NCBI GenBank assembly: GCA_019044685.2 | Contig: JAGTXX020000011.1 | Coordinates: forward strand, 62,001-126,000 | Length of the DNA stretch: 64,000 nucleotides | Source: Nannochloris sp. 'desiccata' | Taxonomy: Eukaryota; Chlorophyta; Trebouxiophyceae; Chlorellales; Chlorellaceae | Direction of reading: 5' to 3' | Part shown: positions 19,544 to 29,469 of the stretch, piece by piece | Numbering within the stretch: the stretch's first letter is position 1 | How the letters are laid out: every line of letters begins with the position of its first letter | Position numbers and translations under genes: made by a program | The notes under the pieces: generated by a model | Database searches by the model: none | What the model saw: the letters and a program-made list of their open reading frames with translations, nothing else | Told to the model about the DNA's origin: nothing

Positions 19544-20222
19544 ATGCAGGCTGCAATTTCAAGCCGGCAGAGTGCACATAAGCACACATTTACATGCAAG
19601 GCTCAATTAAATACCCACTTAAAACAGGCTATTCAGCCTTCTAGAACAGCGGCAATTACTACAAATAGATATAAGACAGCATCTTTATGGGAGCGATGGG
19701 CTGTCGGTGTCGCATTAGTTGCCACCCAAGTCCTTGCCGTCACGACAATCACTGCCACTGCCCCACTGCCTGTTCTTGCCAACACTGAGAACTATACAAT
19801 AGACGTCCGGCCCGGCACTGATGAAGAGGGATACTTCCAAACAGTACCTCAAGGACTAGATATTAGCGCAGATGATAAAGCTCCGCGGGTAGCGTTGGGC
19901 AAAATGCTTGAAGGTAAAAAAGGTAAAGAAGTGCAACAATGTGTTCGAAAGTGCATACCGACATGTACGCGTACTGGGCAAGGTGCTCCTGGGTTGGGAC
20001 CTATGACAGCTAGAAAAGAGATGATGGTGTTTAAGGAAGGATATCATAGTAGGCAATATTGTTTGAGCGAGGTAGGTTTATTATTTAAAATGGCCAGCGT
20101 TTTGCTAGCTGTCATAGTACTTTGTTTAAAACTCCTTTTCCTCTTTGCTCTTTAATTTTATGCAGTGCGTTCAAGTGTGCAATATAACAATCAATAAACC
20201 TGCTGCTAAACCTACGCCCTAG
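19544..20222 (+). CDS. Thylakoid-lumen-type protein with twin CX3CX3C motif
   Basis: Two exons (19544-20071, 20166-20222) give 194 aa. The N-terminus is a Ser/Thr/Lys/Gln-rich transit peptide followed by a hydrophobic lumen-targeting segment (WAVGVALVATQVLAVTTITA) with likely cleavage after PVLA. The mature part has two spaced cysteine triplets, CVRKCIPTC and CLSECVQVC, separated by a Gly/Pro-rich loop (GQGAPGLGP) and FKEGYHSRQY. The intron falls immediately before the second cysteine of the second triplet. The pattern resembles a small plant thylakoid-lumen protein conserved in green organisms; its molecular role is unknown. Disulfides or metal binding are inferences. Confidence 0.75.
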
Positions 20223-20331
20223 TCTACCTTAGTCTTACCATCAATTGACTCTTCTTACTTGTTAAAAAACTGCTTCTCTGTACAAAATATATAAAATTGA
20301 AAAACAAACTTGTAAAATTTTACTTCATTAG

Positions 20332-21184
20332 CTAAGTGGTAGCTGCTGAGGTAGGCAAAGCTTCCCCAGCTTGCAAGAACACCACATACTGCGCTATTTT
20401 TTGTAAATCAGTTTCACTAGGCTCAAATGCAGATCCTGTAGCAGGGGAAGCTGGCAGCAAAAGGCCATTTTCTTGCACCTCCCATCCCCGCTGGGCGACT
20501 ACTGAGGCAGTTTCTTGCTCCGAAATACCCAACAAACGAGATAAATTGCTAATTGAGACATTTGAATACGCTCTTTGCACGAGGAGCAGAGTTCTTTCTT
20601 GCAATTGCGTCCGTAAGGCAGCTACTAGGCTCTGTAAAGGTGCTGGCCAGGAGTATGCTAACGCCCCCCAAATACCTTCATAATCCTTAACCCAGAGGCG
20701 CTGCAATAGACTAAATGCGGCCTGGATATCGCTATTTGATGTGATAATGGTTTCTGGTGTGCGTTTATAGACGAAACGGGCATCTTCTCTGCAGATTAGA
20801 TAAAAGGGACGACAGGGTGGGTTTGAGTGATCAAACAATACGATTGAAAAACTAAAACTATGCAGGCAATTCCATGAGGAATGCAAGATCCATATAATCA
20901 ATGAACGTACATGTTATTGCTATAAATGTGTGCTATGATGTGAGCTGCGTGAGGCCATTCTGGAGTCTCAAAGAGATCAGGATTCTGCATTAAATCAAGT
21001 GATCAGGAAGATTTGAAGAGGGTCTTAACATCCGAATCCTAATCCAAAACTGATTACATGTATTTATATTGCACACGTTCGTAAAGCATACCTCGAGTTC
21101 TGCCTGATCAAGAGCTTTGCCGATGGATTGAAACTGCTCTTTAGCACCCAAAGCAGAGGAGAGTTTGATGAGCAGAACGTCCAT
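20332..21184 (-). CDS. CSN8: COP9 signalosome subunit 8
   Basis: Three exons (21092-21184, 20911-20984, 20332-20788) give 207 aa. CSN8 is a PCI-domain subunit of the COP9 signalosome, which removes NEDD8 from cullin-RING ubiquitin ligases. Recognisable elements are LWVKDYEGIWGALAYSWPAP, followed by LLVQRAYSNVSISNLSRLLG and the winged-helix end VVAQRGWEVQENG, then a final helix DLQKIAQYVVFLQ, all in the order seen in plant CSN8. The upstream exons supply helices (LLIKLSSALG, and NPDLFETPEWPHAAHIIAHI) of the repeat part. An FBXO9-like F-box protein elsewhere in the window belongs to the same ubiquitin system. Confidence 0.88.
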
Positions 21185-21487
21185 ATTTTCATTAGATTTC
21201 TCTGCAGAGCGTAGCACTTATATCAATAGAGGGAAATTAACCAGAGCTGCCTTCAGGTTGAGCAAGCCATAACCAAACCTTGGCGCCACTGGCAGCCCTC
21301 TGACCACAAATTGTTCGAGTTTATGTTACAATGCGCTATTGCAAATCGTTTGATTGTTATATTCAAAATAATTGGCATCTATAGCCACGAGATCAAACCA
21401 AGAGTAGCTCATCTAATTCAAAATTTAAGCGAACACATCTTGCTTTTCAAATCTCCCAAAACATATACTTTGGCCATCGAGAGCATT
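21185..21487. promoter_or_regulatory. Shared divergent promoter (CSN8 / NTF2-like)
   Basis: These 303 bases separate two divergent genes. No clear motif is seen. The + strand frame stays open through part of it without targeting-like content. Confidence 0.35.
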
Positions 21488-22846
21488 ATGCAGATGATTA
21501 CGTTTCATACATCATATATGCAAATTACAAAAACCCAAGTGGGTGGCTTTACCGCTTCTCTTACCACCAGGAGGCCTCGCATTAGCAGCCAGGTAGTTGC
21601 CGCTCCTGCCGCACCCTCTTCCTCTTCTGCCACCACACCAGCCCGAACCGCTACCGAGGCAGCAATAGCATATTACACCAACTACAACAACAAAAATATA
21701 CCTGCAGTACTTGATCTTATTGCAGAGGATTGCGTCTACGAAGATTTAATTTACCAAGACCCTTTTCGAGGCCGCAGAGAAATAGCAAAATATTTCGAAA
21801 AAATTGAGCAGTTGGTCCCAAAAGACATCAAATTTGTAGTGGAAGACATCACAGAAGGTGACCCTAAGAAAGTAGGTGTGCGATGGCATGTAGAATTGGA
21901 GGGAGTAGCTCAATTTCCATTTAGCAGAGGCGTTTCTTTTTACGAAGTTAATGACAACGGGCAAATTATTTTCGCTCGAGATATAGTCGAACCGACATTC
22001 AAGCCCGGAGCTGCAGCTTTACAAGGCATTTCAGTCGTTGCGCCGTTAGTTCGCAAGCTAGGTCCTGCAGCAGACCCTTCAAATTTATCTAACCTACCTA
22101 TTGCAGCTGCTACTATGGGTGTTTTTTGGTTGGCTTATATTTCCTACGTGATGCTCTCTACTGCTGCACCGGGTTTACCAGTTTGGCAAACTACTCCTGA
22201 TACTTTAATGTCGGTTATCAATGAATCGTACAACTTCTTTTATGTTAATATTTTATTAGAAAAATTCAACTTGAATCCAGTACCATGCATTGCCGAACAC
22301 CCAGTAGGAGAAGCTTTATTCAATTTTGTGAATGCCTGGAGTATGATGATGTTGCCTGTATGGGCTAACGATAAGCCACAGGGCAAGAAACCAGTGAATT
22401 CTACGATGAAAATAGGTCTTTTTGTTGGTACTATGTTTTTAACAAATGTGTTTCTACCAGTCTATTTGGCGCTCAGGTTGATTCCTGCCCCCAAGGAAGA
22501 AGGCGCAAAATTGGAAGAAAAGGTAACTAGTGGCACATTGACTCTTCCAAGCTACATTTCTCCTCTATTTGGTGGCGTTGCCGGTGTTGTTGGTGTTGTT
22601 TCAGTCATCTGGGCGGCTGCCGCGCGACCAGAGCTCGCAGGGGATCTCTCTTCTCGGTATCAATATTTTACCGATATGGCAAGTACAGATAGAGTATTTT
22701 GGGCATTCTGTGTAGACAGTATTTTATATTCAGTGTGGCAAGCGTGGTTGTTGGGTGATGCAGGTAATGCAAAGACCTGGCAACGATACATTCCATTCTT
22801 TGGAATGGCTGGATATTTAGTGGAGAAAAGGGAGGGAAGGGAATAA
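21488..22846 (+). CDS. Plastid NTF2-like domain fused to multi-pass membrane domain
   Basis: One exon encodes 452 aa from the chosen ATG, which begins a Ser/Thr/Arg-rich transit-like peptide; the frame is open further upstream (to about 21311). Residues about 55-175 form an NTF2/SnoaL-type fold (AIAYYTNYNNKNIPAVLDLI, then VYEDLIYQDPFRGRREI ... FSRGVSFYEVNDNGQIIFAR), as in plant chloroplast DUF2358-like proteins. Residues about 205-445 carry four or five membrane helices, including AAATMGVFWLAYISYVML, MKIGLFVGTMFLTNVFLPVY and GGVAGVVGVVSVIW. The soluble domain may bind a small hydrophobic ligand; that is inference. The gene is head-to-head with CSN8. Confidence 0.72.
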   Translation: MQMITFHTSYMQITKTQVGGFTASLTTRRPRISSQVVAAPAAPSSSSATTPARTATEAAIAYYTNYNNKNIPAVLDLIAEDCVYEDLIYQDPFRGRREIAKYFEKIEQLVPKDIKFVVEDITEGDPKKVGVRWHVELEGVAQFPFSRGVSFYEVNDNGQIIFARDIVEPTFKPGAAALQGISVVAPLVRKLGPAADPSNLSNLPIAAATMGVFWLAYISYVMLSTAAPGLPVWQTTPDTLMSVINESYNFFYVNILLEKFNLNPVPCIAEHPVGEALFNFVNAWSMMMLPVWANDKPQGKKPVNSTMKIGLFVGTMFLTNVFLPVYLALRLIPAPKEEGAKLEEKVTSGTLTLPSYISPLFGGVAGVVGVVSVIWAAAARPELAGDLSSRYQYFTDMASTDRVFWAFCVDSILYSVWQAWLLGDAGNAKTWQRYIPFFGMAGYLVEKREGRE

Positions 22847-22951
22847 AGCAGTGTAATTATGGTAGAGAACGTATTGGATGTTTGAAAAGAACGAATTAAT
22901 TGAATACGTTATCTTAAAATTTCAGCATAAGAAAAATTCAAAAAACTCAAA

Positions 22952-24590
22952 CTACACGCTGCTCTTTTGAGAAGATTGTAAACGCTCCCTCAGTTCCCTT
23001 AATTTCACCATTTTCTCCTCATCTTCATTTCCTACATTCTTAACGTCATTTTCTAGACTTTTCTCACCTAAGGCTGCTGCCATGGCTTCTTTAGCATGTC
23101 GTCTTCTTTCAACTTTCATTGCTCTTTTAGCTAATTCCTTATCCTTCAATGCTGCTTGTCTTTTTCTTCTTCTCGAAATACGGCCTTCTCCTCTACCTGT
23201 AGCCATTTTCTCTACTGGAGACTCATCAGAGTCACTTCCATCTCTCCCGTATTGAGTCCAATTTCCATATTGTCCTATAATTTTCACAGGGCGCAATAAT
23301 CTCGGCGCAGTTATACAAGCATCACAACAACACCCTTTGAGTTGTGTTTTACACCCAGAACACGCCATAAACAGCTTATTACAATCTATATTCGCACAAT
23401 TTGTGTGCGGTAATTCTGCTGTCCCTCCACATAATGCACACGGAGCAGCAGCTTCCAATGGGGCTTCTTCCTCTTTATTGGGCCGTATTGCCATTCGACC
23501 ATCAAAAACAAAAAGGGACCCATTCCACTTGTCGAGGCCTTCTTCCTTCATGTAGGTTTGTACACCACCTTCTAATGTATATAAATTACGATATCCTTTC
23601 TTTTTCAGATATGCCGAGTAGACGTCACATCGAATACCACCGGTACAGTACATCATAACCGGCGTGTCTGGGTCAGCTTCTTGTAAATACCTAGGCACAT
23701 CCACGGGAGTCGATTCGGTTGGTGTTTCATTAAATTCTTCTTCTAATGGACGTTCTGCACCTACAAAATGACCAGCATCCCATTCATAACTGTTCCTCAC
23801 ATCAAGCACCACCGGTTTTTGGCCTTTGATGCCATTACTTAAAAAATCTCGCCATTGTGAAGGCTTTAAAGGCGTAGCACGCGCAGCAGGGTCAGTTACT
23901 GGCAACCCAGACATACCTCCAGCAAGGGAAATTAAATTAGGTTTGTATTGAACACGCATTTTAGGGTATTGGTGGCCATCTGTACGATCCATCTTTACTT
24001 GATATCTAACCCCAAGAAATAAAGGCTGTGTTTTTGTAACCCATTCTGCATATTCCACGGCGTCTTTACGAGGTCCACCAAATTGGGCATTAACACCCTG
24101 TTCGGAAAAGTAAATGCGGCCACGAACATCTTTATCCCTGAGATAATCTTTGTGCGCTTTGATAACTGCGTGTGGGCGGTCGATGTCGACGAGGTGGTAG
24201 AAATTAATTACAACATACTCCTCCTGGTTTTGTTCAAGAGATGCTTCGGCTTCTTGGTCGGTAGGAGACGTCGATGCAGCTGCCAAATTAGACCAGCGTC
24301 TCAAAGCAAAGGCTGCAGGCGAAATTCTGAGGGCATCCGACTGCAGGTGGCGAAGAACCAGATTGGCACTGCTCAGAGAGGAGAGACGGCAAGCGAGGGG
24401 CATTGCCGTTCTAGACTTAGCCAACAGAACCCTAGGAGCACTTAAGAAAGGAGACATGGACGATGATGCCAAGGCTCCAAGCTTAGCCTGCGACAAGTTT
24501 TAGAATTGAAGTGATGTCGGTCAGGAATTCTTTTCTAGATTAATAGGGCATTTCAAAAATTTCGATATATATATGAAATGGACTCACCAT
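22952..24590 (-). CDS. Rhodanese-domain TrhO/STR8-like protein
   Basis: The main exon (22952-24487) joins an upstream exon that is just the ATG at 24588-24590 followed by GTGAGT, giving 512 aa; an internal Met (MSPFLSAP) is an alternative start. The N-terminus is an organellar targeting peptide. The domain order is that of the bacterial tRNA uridine 5-hydroxylation protein TrhO (YceA) and Arabidopsis STR8: an acylphosphatase-like part (VRGRIYFSEQGVNAQFGG), a rhodanese domain with active-site Cys in MMYCTGGIRCD, and a Cys-rich zinc-binding tail (CALCGG ... CKTQLKGCCCDAC). The last 90 residues are a basic, charged extension. A role in tRNA modification is inferred from TrhO. Confidence 0.88.
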
Positions 24591-24990
24591 TTTAAATCGT
24601 CGAAAATACACTGCAATCCTCGTGGTGTCCAACTTGCTTTAAAAACTGAATTGATTTCAAATAGCAATGCTGCACTTTGACAGGAGGCAACGTGCCTTCC
24701 AGTTGCTTGGACAATTGACAATAACTAATGCAATGTCTCGATTCTTTGCAACTCATTAAAGAAAATGCGGCAGAAGCGAATGAGGCTCATCATGAGAGAC
24801 GTAGCCTCAGACAGGGAAAAATCGCGGGGTCGATCGACAACTTGATTCTGATTTCACCGCACAACGTCCGGTATCTGGAATGACTTTGCTGTACTTCACA
24901 GCAAAGGCAGGTTGCTTGGAGTATATAGAAAAGTTTCTTTCAATAAAATCTATAGATTTGTCGATTGAAGAAAACAATGGTAAGACCCCC
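24591..24990. other. Intergenic region upstream of the rhodanese gene
   Basis: These 400 bases contain the promoter of the rhodanese gene at the left end. No gene is seen; the right end meets the LINE remnant. Confidence 0.4.
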
Positions 24991-25580
24991 TCACTTAGCT
25001 AGAGATAATGGACATACCGAGGTTGCAGAGTTGCTGAGAGACTGCATATAGCGAATTTCCAAGGGCCAAATGCCAAGTTCAGCATCGAGAGATACTATAC
25101 TAGTGTCATGTACTTGGAGGTGGAGGAGAGTACGGAGGAGGCGGGCTTGGAGCTGCCGGCCTGGCCGGAGGCCGTCGTTGCTGGAGAGCGGAGAGCGGTA
25201 CCGCGATGCTATGTATTGTGGTCCCCATACTTCACATCCGTACTCCAAACTTGGTCGTACCAATGAATTAAAGAGCCAGCAGAGGTCTGTAGCTCTGCTG
25301 ACCTCCATTTCAGCAGCTCTGCGGCGCATAGCATGGAAGCGGTGGCTCTGGTAGCTCTGACGTCGCCAGCTGTCAATAATAGGGAACCAGTACCTTGGAA
25401 GTGGTGGCCTAAGTATATAAAAGAAGTTTGTGGATGATACTGAGCGCAGACAGCAGACACCTGTACAGTAATGAAGACAATGCACAATATAAATAAATAA
25501 CAAGAGGAAAGTTTGATTATGATGACGAAGAAGGAAGGCAGCAAATAAAGAAAGCAAGAAAGACAATTGCCCTTTCCCAA
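24991..25580 (-). mobile_element. Degenerate non-LTR (LINE) reverse transcriptase fragment
   Basis: Two overlapping minus-strand frames hold pieces typical of the end of a LINE reverse transcriptase. In one frame (to 25209) is FIYLGHHFQGTGSLLLTAGD. In the other is LFNSLVRPSLEYGCEVWGPQ followed by RLLRTLLHLQVHDTSIVSLD and AELGIWPLEIRY. At least one frameshift separates them, there is no start, no endonuclease and no poly-A tail I can define. It is a short dead copy. Such RT ends are common in green algal genomes. Confidence 0.75.
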
Positions 25581-25815
25581 CGATTCCTACATTTTCATTG
25601 CCCAGCGCTGTGACTGAAAACTAGTAAAGCTGCTATTTGATTTTACGATCATAGACTCAACTTAATATACAAAAAATACATAAAACAGCTGATTTATGCA
25701 AGAGAAAAGGCAGCCATCATGCTGAATAATATTACATCAAGAGAACCGCATGGCCAAGAGCAGGAGGGAAAAACAACCACTGGAGCAACTCTTTCCCCTT
25801 CTTTTAAGTTTCTCT

Positions 25816-26918
25816 TCACCCAGGAATCCAAACATCCATCTGATCGACTGTTAAATTCAACACATGTGTTTGAACAGCATCAAATGGTATAAACACATAC
25901 GGTGCCAGCCCCCTTGAATACCGTCTTTGCTCAACTCCATCACCCAGTTCCTCTTCTTCTTCAGGGTTGCCCATCATCATAGGCACAATACTGCCATCTT
26001 CGCGATCATAACTCACTATTGAATTAATATCTAGTCTATTATGTGCTCCACGTACAGTAGATCTAATTCTCATCCGGGACCGAACTTCCGTAGAAGTACT
26101 ATTATGGTAACGCACTGCTGTGTATAGCTTATCATTATCTATTTTATACCGGCCATAATGTAGCCCTGTATCGCCTGAGAGCTGCTGTGATTTTCTAGAT
26201 GAACAAGAAGAAGCTCCAGCAGTGGGCTTTTGCATCGTTTTTGCAACTTTCCCAACAACCTCAGGTGTTGTCCTATACAAAAATGTACCGTCCGGGAAAA
26301 ATCTACAATATCTATAGTACGCAACTAAATGTACGGGATTTCTTACTTTCCATTCTGTAGCCCCTGTGCGTATATATGTGTTTCTAGCTACGTAAATGCC
26401 TTCAAACCGCAAGTGAGGTCGGTCTAAAAACATTACTTTCCAATTACTATTGTAAACTTTGAAGAGGAGACGTTCATTGGTTTCTTGTGGTGTAAGACGA
26501 AATGCATCCTTGCATGCTGCCTGCCAAAGCGAAGAGGTCTCGCCTACTGTGCGCCATTGTTTGCAGACTACTTGGCAAGCACCGACCGAGGCAATTGGAA
26601 GCCGGGAAAAAATGAGAAGAAGCATTTCGTTGTTTAGCAATGTTTCTATAAGAGAAAGTTCCCTCTGATGGTCCTAAAATATAGTTTCAACAAATAGGGA
26701 GTTAATACCTAGAGACTGCCAATTAATAAAGTTAATGAAGCTTGCTGACGGTGAACGGAGTCCAGGCCAGGATTTTTAAAAAGGCTTGGATCGAATGAAC
26801 AGGAACTCACATCGCCCCCAGTGTTGGTTTCTAAGCGTAGTCTCACATTATACAAACTATGCCACGGCCTATATGCTCGAATATATGCCGCTGCTGACAT
26901 TTTATTTTCATTCTGCAT
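25816..26918 (-). CDS. F-box protein, FBXO9-like
   Basis: Two exons (26811-26918, 25816-26673) are inferred in phase, giving 321 aa. The F-box itself reads NNEMLLLIFSRLPIASVGAC followed by QVVCKQWRTVGETSSLWQAAC. The rest follows FBXO9/Hrt3: RPHLRFEGIYVARNTYIRTG, NPVHLVAYYRYCRFFPDGTF and LHYGRYKIDNDKLYTAVRYH. FBXO9 is the substrate receptor of an SCF ubiquitin ligase. The animal N-terminal TPR-like part is missing; the first exon gives only a short stretch (YIRAYRPWHSLYNVRLRLET). It is head-to-head with the NIPSNAP gene. The first exon is less certain than the second. Confidence 0.85.
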
Positions 26919-27626
26919 TTCTCTAATTTTATGAAATTTGATGCGTAACGGTGGCAAGGGCCACAGGCGGCCTTTGACACGTATGCAAAAATTTTAAATT
27001 TTAGCTATATTAGGTGGGTGAGGCGTTGTTTAAAAACTGTAAGCGTTGGTGTGTTCAAAAAGAGCCCGCATATGTCGCAACTTCAAACTGATCAAAACTT
27101 GCGCTTACCGACCTGGAACTGGCCATCACCTCCTCCCATACTACTTTGTAGGTAAGTTCCCACTCCCACTGCTATTGCATTGCCATTTTCTTCTGTGCCC
27201 ACTATCTCCCCTATACTAGCGCGAGTTTTGGATTAGAGAATCCAGTAGAGTAGAAAATATATTACACAGCCTACGTAGCTTGCTTCCTCATTCTACAGTA
27301 AGGAGCTTCTTATAAGCTCACTCTTTATGATAAATTAACTTTAAAAAATAACTTTTTTAAAAGCGTTTGAAAATTCTGCGACTGATCAATCGTCCCTCAT
27401 GAGCTGGTCACTGCCAGTACAAAATGTCCACCACGGTGTCAGATCTGATCATAAAGCAGATTTTGGCTTTTTTGATTTGAATTGGATCATAAATATGAGA
27501 AGCGAGCGAAATCTGTGGCCAGCCAAAATTTGGCGAGAGTCTTCAAGTTTATATAGGTCATACAATGGCGCATTGCCAGCATTTTCAATTCATTCCAATA
27601 AACAAGTGGTTAATCAACATATCACT
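26919..27626. promoter_or_regulatory. Divergent promoter region (F-box / NIPSNAP)
   Basis: These 708 bases lie between divergent genes. The NIPSNAP frame is open upstream to an ATG at 27399, so part may encode an N-terminal extension. The rest shows no feature. Confidence 0.35.
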
Positions 27627-28604
27627 ATGCAGGCCAATGCCTCCTCACTGCGATCTCTTGTTACTTTTGGTCGGAGGGCCATGTCCTCTGTTGCATCTCA
27701 CCATACTGGTTTTCTGGAGTTGAGGGAGTATACACTCAATCCCAGTGGTATCTCAGACTTTATTAAACTTGCGTCCGAAACTTCAAGCTTGCGAAACTCA
27801 TTACTACCATTCCTTGGGTAAGAACATTTATTGCCTTTTCGTTGTTGGTGGTTCACAAAACAACTGACTCTTCCTTTTCACTATTGATTCTGTCTTTCAA
27901 TTCCAACGAACTTTCTTTATACAGAATGTTCACATGTGATACCGGAGGTGCATTGAACCGCGTCATCCACCTCTACCACTACAATGATTTTGATCAAAGG
28001 GATCTTGCCCGCCGAGCCGCAGCAAGCACCCCTGCGTGGAGCTCAGAATTCATTCCTAATAGCCGAGAATACGTAACACATCAAGAATCTACTATATATT
28101 TACCAGCTGTACCGGTACTTGAAGCGGCACAATCGATCCCAGTGCAAAATACAGCAAATAAATGGCCAGCACCACAACTGGGCACACCGCCAGCAATGTA
28201 TGAGTTAAGGCAATACCAGTTGCATCCTGGATACGGGAGCGTTCCCAAGCTTATAGAGGCATTCAAGAAAGGGTAAGGAGAAGATCGATGTTTTATTCTG
28301 CCAAGTGAAACTAGAAAATTTCAAGGCTCTAACCTCTTTTCTTATTTTCCCCAACAGCGTGCCAGAGAAGATTGCTGCTGATCCTGAAAAAGGCAGTCTT
28401 GTCTATTTTGGATACACTGACGTAGGTGTGTTGAACACAGTAATAGAGCTTTGGAGATATCCTACTGCAGGGGCATGTATGAAGGCCAGGCAGGCGGCGC
28501 GGCTAGTACCTGAGTGGAGAGAGACCATAGGTTCAATAACTCCTGGAGTGCAAATATTCCGCAGTACATTCATGAATCCGGTTTCCTTTTCGCCTATGCA
28601 GTGA
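27627..28604 (+). CDS. NIPSNAP family protein
   Basis: Three exons (27627-27817, 27925-28272, 28358-28604) give 261 aa. The N-terminus MQANASSLRSLVTFGRRAMS is a good mitochondrial presequence, which is why this ATG was preferred over the in-frame one at 27399. Two ferredoxin-like NIPSNAP domains follow: LELREYTLNPSGISDFIKLA ... GGALNRVIHLYHYND, and MYELRQYQLHPGYGSVPKLI ... DVGVLNTVIELWRYP. NIPSNAP proteins are mitochondrial matrix proteins tied to mitophagy signalling and branched-chain metabolism in animals; their role in algae is not established. Both introns interrupt Gly codons. Confidence 0.93.
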
Positions 28605-29469
28605 ATTTAAGTGTATTTTGGGTGCTAGAAAAATCGGTTTGCGAGAGAAAATACGAGTCCATTATTGCCACAAGGAATGCATTTAACTAAATTTTTTGTC
28701 ACATTGACCGGGCGGCCAGGACGATGCAAATTTTTGTTTTCAACAGCTAGCACCTGTGCTGCTCATTTCTTCCAAGTATTGTTAGTATCTCCCAGGAACT
28801 TTATGCTGGCCAAGACCATTCTGACAATAATTTATGTAACTAGCCAGTTTCGGGGCAACTGCTTTTGAAGATACCCGAATCCCTCGAGAGTGCAGCTCTT
28901 GCGCTTCAGCTTCAAGATTTTTTGTTCGCTTTTTGAAAGGTTTAGCTGTGGATCAAAGCCATGCACTAATTTTAACTTCTAATTTCTCGGCTAAAGATAT
29001 ATTCTTTCTGTCATATCGCGAAACCAAGAATAATGTACTTAACTTGGTAGAGCAAAAGCGGAAATTCAATTCAATTTTCAAGTCGGGGTTGTTCCGCTGG
29101 CGCATTGTCCAAATCGCTCCTTTATTATAACAACATGTTGAGCACATCACCTTCATGGGGCAAGACATCCTTCGGAAGCTCAGTCAAGGCAAGTTTTTTC
29201 GGGTGAAGGCAAATTGTTACCCTAAAGAGAGTAACAACGCCAGGCGGCCAGCGATAGAGCCAGAGGAGACGGCCATGCGTCGCTTGTCTTGATGCGTATT
29301 GCTGCTGAAGCATATGCATATGCAGTGCCGGTCCAACGAAGCTGCCGCCAGTATAGTAGGGCATTGTGCTGGTCAAATATCTTCATTGTTGCAAAATGAG
29401 CTTTACTCTTCTAGTCATAGGCGCTGCTTGCAGTGCTCTACAAATCTCTTGTTACTCTTGAATCTAACC
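28605..29469. other. Intergenic region with no recognised feature
   Basis: These 865 bases lie between two + strand genes. Short overlapping frames exist on both strands without family content. The RhoGAP-like frame is open back to about 29299, so its 5' end may lie here. Confidence 0.4.
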
